Source: Spirochaetota bacterium (GTDB lineage: Bacteria > Spirochaetota > Spirochaetia > Treponematales > Rectinemataceae). Taken from it: a stretch of 64,000 bases of DNA. Below are positions 17,577-26,016 of the stretch, in pieces. How positions within the stretch are numbered: position 1 is the stretch's first letter; the number at the start of each line of letters is the position of its first letter. The position numbers and the translations under genes are program-made. The stretch spans positions 62,001 to 126,000 of the forward strand of contig JAPLSO010000048.1 in the NCBI GenBank assembly GCA_026398595.1. The letters are read 5' to 3'. The notes under the pieces are model-generated. The model did not search any database, was not told the origin of the DNA, and saw only the letters and a program-made list of their open reading frames with translations.

Positions 17577-18331
17577 TTGAAATTTCGGGGGCTTATGGCC
17601 CGCAGCGCTTCTTCGGTAGCCGTCTTAAGAAGGCCGAGGAAGCGCTCCTTGGCCCCCGGTATCCTCATCCTGCCCGAAGGGCCAGAGACACTCACGGCTC
17701 CAGCGAAATCCGATCCGGGAAGGCGGAGGGGCATGGCTATGCAGGTGAGGCCGACCTCGTATTCCTCGCGGTCGACGCCGTAGCCCAATTCCCTCGCGCG
17801 CCTCGCCTCCCTGATCACGTCCTCGGGCTCGGTGAGGGTAGAGTCATTTATCTTGGGAAGGGGCGCTGAGCCGAGTATGGCTCGGATCCTCTCCTCGGGA
17901 AGCTGGGAGAGAATGGCTTTGCCGACACCCGTACAGTAGAGGGGAAGCCTGTCGCCGGGCACTGACCTCATCCGTAACGAGCGGTTATTGGCCTCGGCTC
18001 TGTCCAGATAGATGGCGCTATCGCCGGCAAGGCAGGCGAGATTGGCCGATTCCCCGGATTCCCTGGCCAGTATTTCGATGATCGGCCTCACCTTATCGAC
18101 GACCAGGGCCCGGACTGGGACCTTGCTCCCCAGTTCGAAAAGCGCGATGCCAAGGGACCAGCCGCCCGACCTGCGTTCGACAACGCCTTTGGATTCAAGG
18201 ACTGCGAGGTAGCGGAGGGCAGTCGCCTTGTTGACACCCGTGTCTTTCGACATACGGGCCAAGCTGACTTCATCTCCGACCTTGGCGAGGTAGAAGAGTA
18301 TGTCCAAAGCCTTGCCGGCCGATTCGCTCAT
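17534..18331 (-). CDS. IclR family transcriptional regulator
   Basis: This 265-residue regulator has an N-terminal winged helix (about residues 5-65, with KALDILFYLAKVGDEVSLA and TGVNKATALRYLAVLESKGV as recognition helix) and a C-terminal IclR effector domain. The latter has the characteristic LPLYCTGVGKAILSQLP and the ARELGYGVDREEYEVGLTCI segment (quoted as its central part). The ligand cannot be predicted. The ATG at 18331 has AAGGA six bases upstream; an upstream in-frame start at 18364 is less likely. It follows the U32 gene on the same strand with a 112-base gap and converges on ssb. No obvious target operon is adjacent. Confidence 0.9.
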   Translation of the reverse strand: MSESAGKALDILFYLAKVGDEVSLARMSKDTGVNKATALRYLAVLESKGVVERRSGGWSLGIALFELGSKVPVRALVVDKVRPIIEILARESGESANLACLAGDSAIYLDRAEANNRSLRMRSVPGDRLPLYCTGVGKAILSQLPEERIRAILGSAPLPKINDSTLTEPEDVIREARRARELGYGVDREEYEVGLTCIAMPLRLPGSDFAGAVSVSGPSGRMRIPGAKERFLGLLKTATEEALRAISPRNFNQNTTASAEASTSV

Positions 18332-18443
18332 GACGATTCCTTTTCGTTTCCGGCGTCGCGTCAAAGTGCGCTTCGCAGTTTGAATATTGTTAAGTCAGGA
18401 TATAGCTGGCCGGGGAAGGCGTCAAGGCAAGAAGCTGTCCGAT

Positions 18444-20558
18444 CTATGTCCCCTTTAAGGGGCGTTCGAAAGGCCTTAAGTCCTTGCCGCGGACTTCTCT
18501 GCCCTTGCCGGCCTCTTCATCGTTATAGAAGCCATCCTTCCAGTTGAAGCGCGAAGCCTCGGGTAGAATCCTCGCCTCCGCGGCCGCCTTGGCGATGTCG
18601 CGGAAGAAGCCTTTGGCGGGATTGGCGTTCGACAGATCGAGGATGAACTTGTCCAGCCCCTCCTTTTTCAGAAAGGGCGTCCTGTCAATTATTGAGAAGG
18701 GCTGCTCAGGTACGACGACATCGTAATCTCGTCTGCCATGCAGGGAGTAGGAGCTTCCATCCCTGTCCAGGAAGGTCGTTGAGTCGTATTTCGCGCTCAA
18801 ATCCCCTCGTATCCTGAATAGCTGGGGGTACGAAAAGACGATGGGGAAGGCAGCCTGCGGGGCTATTCCCTCGAGTATCCTCATGAAGTTCTGTTTCGAT
18901 ATCTCAAGAGGCGGGATCAAATATCGGCAGCCCTGGTCGAAGAGGAAACCCGCCGCCCAGGAGTTGAAGGCATAGAGCCAAGGTCCTGCGATAAGCTTCA
19001 CGTCCTTCGCCCTGAGCAGGGAGAAGTGACCCAGGTTGTTGGCGACGATCCATTTCACGCCCTTTGAGATCCAGTACTCGAGATCGGCCTCCAGCCAGGA
19101 AGCGTCTGCCTCGGGAAAATATGGGTCAAGCCAGAGCACAAGTCTGTCCCGCTTGTAGGGTATGGTTGACTCGTTCTTCCTCAACGCCTCGGCGTTGACC
19201 TTGTCGAAGAGGATCATGGCCTTCTGGGGATTGGCGGCAAGGACGGCGTGGAGGTTGGCGACTTTTCCCACCAGAGCATAGAAACCGGGCTGGAGACCTT
19301 TAGGATCCCTTTTCGGAGGCGAGGTGAAGCGGGGAGCCGGAGCCGAATCCCTCGAGGGAAAGGCGCGATAGCGGTCGAGGCTGTGAGGGAGTATGGGTTT
19401 GTAGCGTCGCGTCATGGATGCTGTCTGGACGAGATAGACGTCGTCGTTCTGCCGCCAGTCCCCCTCGAATTTCAGGAGCATGCCGTTCAGCTGGTACTTC
19501 ACACCCTTTATCTTGGCCGTTATCCGTCCCGAATCGTCGGAACGGTGAATACGCACCGAATCGCCTTCAGCGATCCCCCCGTAGGAGTTCAGGAGGGCCC
19601 AGCGTTCGTCGTCCAGTGCGCGTACGTCCTTGATGCGCCCCAGGGCTATGCCTGTACCGCCAGCCTGATCGGGATGGACGAAGTCGGGGTTCCCTCCCTC
19701 CATGAAAAAGGTCGTCTTCCTCCGGGCGAAGTCCGACTGGAGGATAGCCCTGGCTTTGGCCAGTGAGCCCTCCCGGTCGGCAGCCCAGTGGTCGATCAGA
19801 TAGCGGTAGGCGGATACGACGGTACCGACGTATTCTGCAGACTTCATCCTCCCTTCGATCTTGAAGGAATCCACGCCGGCTTCGATGAGGTCAGGGACAT
19901 AGTCGATGAGCTGGAGATCGTCGGGGGAGAAAAAATAACCCTTCTGCGATTCGGACTCGTAAAGCCGCCTGCAGGCCTGGGTGCAGGCTCCCCTGTTGGC
20001 GCTTTTGCCTCCCAGGTAGGAGGAAAAAAGACAGAGGCCAGAGGCCGAGACGCAGAGGGCGCCGTGGACGAAGACCTCGAGTTCGAGGCTCGTGTTCTGC
20101 CTCACCGTCTTGATCTCCTCGGCTGAGAGTTCCCGGGCGAGGACAGCCCTTTTAAATCCATTTCTGGACAGGAAGTTGCATCCTCTCGCCGAGGCGACGT
20201 TCATCTGGGTGGAGGCGTGGAGGGCCAGGTTGGGGAAGTTGTCCCTCGCCATCTTGAGGATGCCCAGGTCCTGGACGATGATCCCGTCGGCCTTGAGCCT
20301 GTCCAGGAACTGGAGGAGCTGGTAGACTCTGTCCGTCTCTCTCTCCTCGAAGACAGTGTTGACGGTGACATAGGCTTTCTTGCCCTTTTCGTGGATGACC
20401 TGGAGGCCGGCCTCGAACTGATTGAAGGCGAAGTTGGCGCTGCGCATGCGAGCGTTGAAGGAACGAAGACCCAGGTATACGGCGTCGGCGCCTTCGGCCA
20501 AGGCCGCGTTGAGGGCCTCGGGAGAACCGGCGGGGGCAAGCAATTCTATTCTTTTCAC
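18444..20558 (-). CDS. U32 family peptidase / RlhA-like protein
   Basis: This 704-residue member of the U32 family has the signature KIEGRMKSAEYV (about residue 245) and the cysteine cluster around VHGALCVSASGLC, NRGACTQACRR. These cysteines coordinate an iron-sulfur centre in the RNA-modifying members. In E. coli the members RlhA and TrhP/TrhO-pathway proteins hydroxylate cytidine or uridine in rRNA or tRNA. The length with a C-terminal extension is closest to RlhA (YdcP). The GTG start at 20558 begins VKRIELLAPAGSPE, the conserved family N-terminus. The -10 box lies six bases upstream, so the mRNA is probably leaderless. The substrate is inferred, not shown. Confidence 0.85.
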   Translation of the reverse strand: MKRIELLAPAGSPEALNAALAEGADAVYLGLRSFNARMRSANFAFNQFEAGLQVIHEKGKKAYVTVNTVFEERETDRVYQLLQFLDRLKADGIIVQDLGILKMARDNFPNLALHASTQMNVASARGCNFLSRNGFKRAVLARELSAEEIKTVRQNTSLELEVFVHGALCVSASGLCLFSSYLGGKSANRGACTQACRRLYESESQKGYFFSPDDLQLIDYVPDLIEAGVDSFKIEGRMKSAEYVGTVVSAYRYLIDHWAADREGSLAKARAILQSDFARRKTTFFMEGGNPDFVHPDQAGGTGIALGRIKDVRALDDERWALLNSYGGIAEGDSVRIHRSDDSGRITAKIKGVKYQLNGMLLKFEGDWRQNDDVYLVQTASMTRRYKPILPHSLDRYRAFPSRDSAPAPRFTSPPKRDPKGLQPGFYALVGKVANLHAVLAANPQKAMILFDKVNAEALRKNESTIPYKRDRLVLWLDPYFPEADASWLEADLEYWISKGVKWIVANNLGHFSLLRAKDVKLIAGPWLYAFNSWAAGFLFDQGCRYLIPPLEISKQNFMRILEGIAPQAAFPIVFSYPQLFRIRGDLSAKYDSTTFLDRDGSSYSLHGRRDYDVVVPEQPFSIIDRTPFLKKEGLDKFILDLSNANPAKGFFRDIAKAAAEARILPEASRFNWKDGFYNDEEAGKGREVRGKDLRPFERPLKGT

Positions 20559-20564
20559 GGTAAT

Positions 20565-20594
20565 GTTATAGAAGAAATTGCCTCTTCGTTGCAA
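20565..20594 (-). promoter_or_regulatory. Probable leaderless promoter of the U32 gene
   Basis: On the minus strand TTGCAA and TATAAC are 18 bases apart, and six bases separate the -10 from the GTG start. There is no Shine-Dalgarno sequence. Confidence 0.45.
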
Positions 20595-20619
20595 GACCTC
20601 GGCGATTCACGGCTTCTGG

Positions 20620-20649
20620 TTGAAAACTTCTCCTTTTCTTGTATATACT
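20620..20649 (+). promoter_or_regulatory. Promoter of EF-G2 gene
   Basis: TTGAAA at 20620-20625 and TATACT at 20644-20649 are 18 bases apart, close to the housekeeping consensus. The start codon with its own Shine-Dalgarno sequence follows 35 bases later, so this is an ordinary leadered promoter. Confidence 0.6.
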
Positions 20650-20684
20650 GTCATCCGTTACAAACGCAGCCCCCGGAGCAATAG

Positions 20685-22712
20685 ATGAATCTTCGCACGA
20701 CACGCAACATCGGCATCATGGCCCATATAGACGCAGGAAAGACGACGACGACGGAACGGATTCTCTACTATTCCGGGAAAACCTATAAAATCGGCGAAGT
20801 CGACGACGGCGAAGCCACCATGGATTGGATGGACCAGGAGCAGGAACGAGGGATCACCATACAGAGCGCCGCCACCACCACCTATTGGCGGAACCATCAG
20901 ATCAACATCATCGACACACCGGGACACGTGGATTTCACGGCCGAGGTCGAGCGTTCCCTGCGCGTCCTCGACGGGGCAGTCGCCGTTTTCAGCGCCGTGG
21001 ACGGAGTCCAACCCCAGTCCGAGACCGTCTGGCACCAGGCCGACCGATACAAGGTTCCCTGCCTGGCTTACGTGAACAAGATGGACAGGCCCGGCGCCGA
21101 CTTCGACGCCGTGATGGCCGACATGAGGGCCAAGCTCGGCGCCTCGCCCATCGCCGTCAACTCCCCCATCGGCACGGCTGGCAACTTCGAGGGCGTCATC
21201 GACATCATCGCCCGGAAGGAACTGCGCTGGGACGACGATGGACAAGAGATGACCGAGTCTCCCATAGCCACCGAGCGCGAGGCTGAGGCCAAGGCTCGGA
21301 GGGAAACCCTCATCGATGCCCTCTCCGCCCATTCCGACACCATCACCGGACTCTATCTCGAGGGCAAGGACATTCCTGACGATCTCATCCGCTCCGAACT
21401 GAGGAAGGCCTGCATAGCGAGGAGCCTCGTGCCCGCTCTCTGCGGTGCCTCGCGGCGCAACATAGGCGTTCAGCCTCTCATCGACGCCGTCGTCGATTAT
21501 CTTCCCGCTCCGGACGAAGTCGTGCCAGCCAAGGCTTTCCATGCCAAAAAGGAAACGGAAATTGAGGTTCCCTGCAAGGTCTCGGGCTACCCCCTGGGCC
21601 TCGTCTTCAAGGTACAGTGGGACAGGGAGGCCGGCCCGCTCTGCTATGTCAGGATGTACTCGGGAATTATCCACAACGCCTCGGTCATCTACAACGTCTC
21701 CAAGAAGAAGAGGGAACGTATCACCCGCCTTTTACGCATGCACGCCAACAAGAGCGAGCCCCTGGATTCGGTCGAGGCCGGAGACATCGCTGTCCTGGTG
21801 GGCCTGAAGACTGCCCAGACTGGCGACACCATAGGCACCGAAGGATGGCCCGTCGTTCTGGAGCGCATGCATTTTCCCGAGCCTGTCATCTCCGTGTCCA
21901 TCGAGCCCAAGACCCTCTCGGACAGGGAGAAGCTCAAGGACACGCTCGAGATACTGTCCAGAGAAGACCCCACCTTCACCACCAGGGATAACGAGGAGAC
22001 GGGCCAACTCATCATCTCGGGCATGGGTGAACTACACATCGATGTCCTCGTGACGCGGATGATCCGCGACTTCAAGGTGCAGGCGAAGGTGGGCAACCCC
22101 CAGGTCACCTACCGCGAATCGATTACAAGGACACTTGAGCACACGGAAGAGTACCGGCGCGTTCTCGCCGGCAAGGAGAACATCGCCAAGCTGACCCTGC
22201 GCGCCGAGCCTCTGGCCAGAGGAACAGGCAATCAGTACAGGAAAGCCGTCAGGGTCCCGAATGTCCCGGATGAAATCTTCGACGCGGTAGAACGCGGCAT
22301 CGCTTCAGCATTCGGCTCGGGCATACAGTTCGGCTACCCGGCTGTCGACATCGGCATCAGTCTCATTGGCATAGACTACGACGAACTCTCCTCGACCCCC
22401 TTCGCGTTCGAAGCCTGCGCCAACATGGCCTACGACGCCGTCTGCAGAGCCGCCGGTCCCGTCCTCCTCGAACCCATCATGAAGGTGGACATCCTGACAC
22501 CCAAGGACTTCGTCGGCGAGGTCATGAGCCTCGTCTCCCAGCGCGGCGGCCTCATCAATGGTTCCGACTCGAAGCCGATTACCGAGGTGGTCCACGCGGA
22601 AGCTCCGCTCTCCACCATGTTCGGCTTCACGACGAGCTTGCGCTCGGTGAGCCAGGGAAGAGCGTCATTCACCATGGAGTTCAGCCATTTCCAGCCTAAG
22701 GCTCCGAGGTGA
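20685..22712 (+). CDS. fusA: Elongation factor G, spirochaete EF-G2 type
   Basis: This 675-residue translational GTPase has all G-domain motifs (AHIDAGKTT, switch I before QEQERGITI, DTPGHVDF, NKMDRPGADF) and domains II-V, ending with a GRASFTMEFSHF segment. The length and the N-terminus MNLRTTRNIGIMAHIDAGKT resemble what I recall of Borrelia EF-G2. That spirochaete branch was reported to act in ribosome recycling rather than translocation, so a second EF-G elsewhere in the genome is expected. GGAG lies six bases before the ATG. The gene stands alone, not in a str operon, which also fits a paralogue. Confidence 0.9.
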   Translation: MNLRTTRNIGIMAHIDAGKTTTTERILYYSGKTYKIGEVDDGEATMDWMDQEQERGITIQSAATTTYWRNHQINIIDTPGHVDFTAEVERSLRVLDGAVAVFSAVDGVQPQSETVWHQADRYKVPCLAYVNKMDRPGADFDAVMADMRAKLGASPIAVNSPIGTAGNFEGVIDIIARKELRWDDDGQEMTESPIATEREAEAKARRETLIDALSAHSDTITGLYLEGKDIPDDLIRSELRKACIARSLVPALCGASRRNIGVQPLIDAVVDYLPAPDEVVPAKAFHAKKETEIEVPCKVSGYPLGLVFKVQWDREAGPLCYVRMYSGIIHNASVIYNVSKKKRERITRLLRMHANKSEPLDSVEAGDIAVLVGLKTAQTGDTIGTEGWPVVLERMHFPEPVISVSIEPKTLSDREKLKDTLEILSREDPTFTTRDNEETGQLIISGMGELHIDVLVTRMIRDFKVQAKVGNPQVTYRESITRTLEHTEEYRRVLAGKENIAKLTLRAEPLARGTGNQYRKAVRVPNVPDEIFDAVERGIASAFGSGIQFGYPAVDIGISLIGIDYDELSSTPFAFEACANMAYDAVCRAAGPVLLEPIMKVDILTPKDFVGEVMSLVSQRGGLINGSDSKPITEVVHAEAPLSTMFGFTTSLRSVSQGRASFTMEFSHFQPKAPR

Positions 22713-22729
22713 GGGAGATCGGTGAGAAG

Positions 22730-22927
22730 CTATTTTACCTGGTCGATGAAGAGCTGGACATCTTCAAGCTGGAAAAGCCTTTCTGAAACCTGGGCTCCGG
22801 ACGTTGCATCAAAGATATAGTACAGATGTTCTTCGGACTCCATATCCCGCCCCAGGTTCAAGAGTTCGAAACCGAGGCTTTTAAGCTGTGACTCACATAT
22901 CGACACGAGGTCTAGTGATGCGGTCAT
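22730..22927 (-). CDS. Small conserved-looking hypothetical protein, 65 residues
   Basis: This is a 65-residue protein of unknown function. It is acidic, without membrane segments or signal peptide, and contains EEHLYYIFDA and a C-terminal helix QLEDVQLFIDQV. Support for it being real comes from its own promoter (TTGAAA and TAGAAT, 16 bases apart, at 22956-22983), a GGA-rich stretch before the ATG, and codon use like its neighbours. It converges on the EF-G gene with a 17-base gap. I do not recognise the family. Confidence 0.62.
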   Translation of the reverse strand: MTASLDLVSICESQLKSLGFELLNLGRDMESEEHLYYIFDATSGAQVSERLFQLEDVQLFIDQVK

Positions 22928-22955
22928 GCATTTTTTCCACGAACTCTTACCGTGA

Positions 22956-22983
22956 ATTCTAGGCGAGATTAAGGCGATTTCAA
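22956..22983 (-). promoter_or_regulatory. Promoter of the 65-residue protein gene
   Basis: On the minus strand, TTGAAA and TAGAAT are spaced by 16 bases and precede a leader of about 22 bases. Fifteen bases further upstream lies the perfect palindrome ATTTCGCGAAAT (22998-23009), followed by a second partial copy, TCGCGAA; it could be an operator. Confidence 0.45.
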
Positions 22984-23094
22984 GTTTTTACCGCATTATT
23001 TCGCGAAATCGCGAATGGCTCTTCGTTTATTGCTGTTTTAGAGAGACAGATTTCCCGATCCATGCTGTTTCGGAGGTGTCAGTTTTTTTAACGT

Positions 23095-23679
23095 TCAGAA
23101 ACAGGAGAGGATGTAGGCCCCGAGAAGCGTCTCGAGCCTGAAGAGCTGGTCCTTATCGGCTATTTCCGTGGTTGAGCGCATCTGCATTTCGAGTTCGCCG
23201 ACGTACCAGAAGAAGAGACCAAACTTGGGATCGATCCTGAAGGCATACTCGAGGAAGTCGGGTGCCCTGCCCGCGGAGCCGAAAAAGAGGGTGGGAATGG
23301 CACGAGTGATGCTTACAAAACGCCTAAAGGCCGAGGATATTCTGCCGGCCCGGTAATCCTCGATGAAAACCTTGAGGTCCTCGAAGAGTATCTGGTTGGT
23401 TTTCTCGTCCGCCTCGTTGACCCAGGTCTTGTGGACGAGCAACTCCACGTTCTCCCTGAACACCCTCAACAGATGGAAGGTGCGGATGAGACGCTGATCC
23501 TCCGTGCAGGTGATGTAGAAGCCCAATTCGCCTGGATTGCCGAGGAGGTCGGCAAGCTGCACGGCCTTTTCTTCCCGCTTTGCGCCCGCGGCGGCGACCA
23601 TCTCGCTGAAAAGCTCCAGCACCCTTCTATCGGAGTCGCTGAGGTAGGAATCCAGCGCGGATGCATCGGCATAATCCAT
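23095..23679 (-). CDS. Hypothetical protein, 194 residues
   Basis: This 194-residue, mainly helical soluble protein is of unknown function. No signal peptide, membrane helix or catalytic motif is evident. It has mixed charges and several aromatic stretches (RAIPTLFFGSAG, FGLFFWYVGELEMQM). The ATG at 23679 starts MDYADASALDSYL. A longer frame begins with TTG at 23715, but that TTG lies inside the likely -35 (TTGACC). A weak -10 (CATCGT) ends six bases before the ATG, again suggesting a leaderless message. It is divergent from the DUF4954 gene with only 126 bases between them, so the two may be co-regulated. Confidence 0.7.
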   Translation of the reverse strand: MDYADASALDSYLSDSDRRVLELFSEMVAAAGAKREEKAVQLADLLGNPGELGFYITCTEDQRLIRTFHLLRVFRENVELLVHKTWVNEADEKTNQILFEDLKVFIEDYRAGRISSAFRRFVSITRAIPTLFFGSAGRAPDFLEYAFRIDPKFGLFFWYVGELEMQMRSTTEIADKDQLFRLETLLGAYILSCF

Positions 23680-23770
23680 AGCGCTACGATGTCGAAAATC
23701 CGCCCTTTTGGTCAAGGGGGTACCAAAACAGACAGTTTCCCCCTCAGCTGCGCCCTAAAAAGATCCGTAC

Positions 23771-23799
23771 TTGCGGCGGCAAACCAAATACCGCATACT
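23771..23799 (+). promoter_or_regulatory. Probable leaderless promoter of DUF4954 gene
   Basis: TTGCGG (23771-23776) and CATACT (23794-23799) are 17 bases apart, and six bases separate the -10 from the GTG start at 23806. There is no Shine-Dalgarno sequence before the GTG. Confidence 0.4.
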
Positions 23800-23805
23800 T
23801 TCTTC

Positions 23806-26016
23806 GTGAAAAACGACATCAAAGTAAGCGGCGATCCGCAAGTGGGTACTGGCTTCGTGCCTCCTCAGTACCTTAAGCCCGGCGAGGACGAATACAGGAT
23901 CCGCAACGCCCAGCTTCTGGCCGGAGGCGTCGACCCCGCCGGCTTCAGGCCCCTTCTCCCCTTCGAACTTGAAGCCCTGGTACGCAACCATAACACCTGT
24001 TCGGACTGGTCCTCATTTCTTGTTTCGGACCCTTTCACGCCCGAACTCGTTCAGAGCAGCGCCTTTTCGGGCCTCGTCCGCATCGGGCGCCTCGAACGCC
24101 TGACCCTGGAGCATCACGATCTCCAGCTCTCAGCCGGGATCTTGAATTCGCGCATCATCGCCTGCGACATTGGCGATAACTGCGTCATCAGCAACTGTAG
24201 CTACATCACGCATTATATCATCGGCCGCAACTGCATCCTCATCGACAATGGCGAGATCCACGTATCGAACCATTCCAAATTCGGCTCGGGCTGCGTCATC
24301 GAGGGCGAAGACCAGGATGTCAGGATCACGATCGATATCATGAACGAGGCTGGCGGCCGTGGTATTTATCCCTTCGAGGGGATTAACTGCGCCGATGCCT
24401 ACCTCTGGGCCAGGTACAGGGACAGAAAGAAGCTGATGTCCCGGTTCGAGGAGATGACGGATGCTTCCTTCGACTCCCGCCGGGGCAAGTACGGCACCAT
24501 CGGCGATGGCTCTGTCCTTAAGTCGAATGGGGTGATCAAGGATGTCGCCATCGGGGAGAGCGCCTATATTAAAGGCTCGAACAAGCTCAAAAACCTGCGC
24601 ATCAACTCGAAGGAGACGGCACGCACCCAGATAGGCGAGGGAGTGGAACTGGTCAACGGGATCATCGGCTACGGCTGCAAGGTATTCTATGGCTGCAAAG
24701 CCGTCCGCTTTGTCATGTGCGACAATTCGACGCTCAAGTACGGAGCGCGACTCATCCACTCCGTCCTGGGAGAGAACTCGACGGTCTCCTGCTGCGAAAT
24801 GCTGAATAACCTCATCTTCCCCGCCCACGAACAGCACCACAACACCAGTTTCCTCATCGCCAGCCTCGTCAAAGGCCAATCCAACGTGGCCGCGGGCGCC
24901 ACCATCGGCTCCAACCACAACTCGAGGGGTCCCGATGGTGAAATCGAGGCGGGAAGAGGTTTCTGGCCCGGGCTCTGCACTTCGGTCAAGCATTCATCCC
25001 GCTTCGCCTCCTTCTGCCTCCTCGCCAAGGGGGATTACCGCTATGAACTCGACATCCCCTTCCCTTTCTGCCTCGTCGACAACGACTTCGCGGCCGACAG
25101 GCTCATCCTCTCGCCGGCCTACTGGTGGACAAGCAACACCTATGCCCTCATGAGAAACGAGGCCAAGTTCAAGGCACGCGACAACAGGACGGATAAAAGC
25201 CTGAATCTGGAATTCTCTCCCTTCGCCCCCGATACTGCCTCGGAGATCGCGGCCGCCCTGTCCTGCCTCGAGGAGGCGACAGGCTTGGCCGGGACGGGGA
25301 AAAAAGAAGGAGCTCGGGAGGCTGGCCACGCGCTTCTCTCCTCATCCCTCGATCCCCTGCCCTTCGTGGTGAAAGTCCTCGGGGTCGAAAATTCCTCGCG
25401 TGACTGCGTCGTCCGAAAACCCGCACGGGCGTGGAAGGCATACAGGGAGATGCTCCTCTGGTTTGCCGGCAATGAAGTTCTCTCCTACGCCTCATCTCTT
25501 CCTGAAGGCGAGAAAGGCCTCGGCGACGTCGCCAGGGCGCTCGAACAGGAGAGGAACTGCCCCGTCGATGAAGGCTGGGAAAACCTGGGCGGTCTGCTCG
25601 TTCCACGTTCCCGGGTCGATGAACTCCTGAAGCGGACAGAGGCCGGGGAGTACCTCTCCTGGGATGCTCTCCACGGCGCCTATCGCGAACTCTCCCTCTC
25701 CTACCCCCGCGACAGACGCTGCTGCGCCTGGTCGGTCCTGGGCTACCTCTATCCCTCGCCAGGACGACGGGGTCCTTCAGCCGCAGGACTCGCCGCCGCC
25801 TTCAGGGACCTGGCCAAGGTCGGCGACTACATCGAAGCGGCTGTCTATAACAGCAGGGCCAAGGACTGGACCAACCCGTTCAGGAAGGCGACCTTCCGCT
25901 CCGAAGCGGAAATGCAGGCCGTGCTGGGGCTTCCCGAGGACAACGGATTTATCAGGAAGACAAAGGCCGATATGGCGGCGCTGAGGGTCGAGCTGGCGCG
26001 GTTCGCCTCGGCTTAG
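23806..26016 (+). CDS. DUF4954 family left-handed beta-helix protein
   Basis: This 736-residue protein belongs to the DUF4954 family, known from spirochaetes and Bacteroidetes. After a start of about 90 residues (PPQYLKPGEDEYRIRNAQLL, PLLPFELEALVRN) it shows imperfect hexapeptide repeats, for example SRIIACDIGDNCVISNCSYI-like runs, VNGIIGYGCKVFYGCKAV, LGENSTVSCCEML and GATIGSNHNSRG. These are typical of the left-handed beta-helix of acyltransferases and sugar-nucleotide enzymes. The start is GTG at 23806; the longer frame upstream lacks conserved sequence. The reaction is unknown; a nucleotidyl- or acyl-transferase role would be inference from the fold only. Its stop overlaps the hutU stop by a few bases, tail to tail. 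Confidence 0.82.
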   Translation: MKNDIKVSGDPQVGTGFVPPQYLKPGEDEYRIRNAQLLAGGVDPAGFRPLLPFELEALVRNHNTCSDWSSFLVSDPFTPELVQSSAFSGLVRIGRLERLTLEHHDLQLSAGILNSRIIACDIGDNCVISNCSYITHYIIGRNCILIDNGEIHVSNHSKFGSGCVIEGEDQDVRITIDIMNEAGGRGIYPFEGINCADAYLWARYRDRKKLMSRFEEMTDASFDSRRGKYGTIGDGSVLKSNGVIKDVAIGESAYIKGSNKLKNLRINSKETARTQIGEGVELVNGIIGYGCKVFYGCKAVRFVMCDNSTLKYGARLIHSVLGENSTVSCCEMLNNLIFPAHEQHHNTSFLIASLVKGQSNVAAGATIGSNHNSRGPDGEIEAGRGFWPGLCTSVKHSSRFASFCLLAKGDYRYELDIPFPFCLVDNDFAADRLILSPAYWWTSNTYALMRNEAKFKARDNRTDKSLNLEFSPFAPDTASEIAAALSCLEEATGLAGTGKKEGAREAGHALLSSSLDPLPFVVKVLGVENSSRDCVVRKPARAWKAYREMLLWFAGNEVLSYASSLPEGEKGLGDVARALEQERNCPVDEGWENLGGLLVPRSRVDELLKRTEAGEYLSWDALHGAYRELSLSYPRDRRCCAWSVLGYLYPSPGRRGPSAAGLAAAFRDLAKVGDYIEAAVYNSRAKDWTNPFRKATFRSEAEMQAVLGLPEDNGFIRKTKADMAALRVELARFASA

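Noticed and set aside
20658-21674. Long open frame on the minus strand opposite EF-G
   Set aside because: It is the antisense shadow of a GC-rich conserved gene. It has no recognisable domain and no start signals.
24130-24993. 287-codon open frame opposite DUF4954
   Set aside because: It is antisense to a clearly conserved beta-helix gene, and the composition reflects third-position GC bias.
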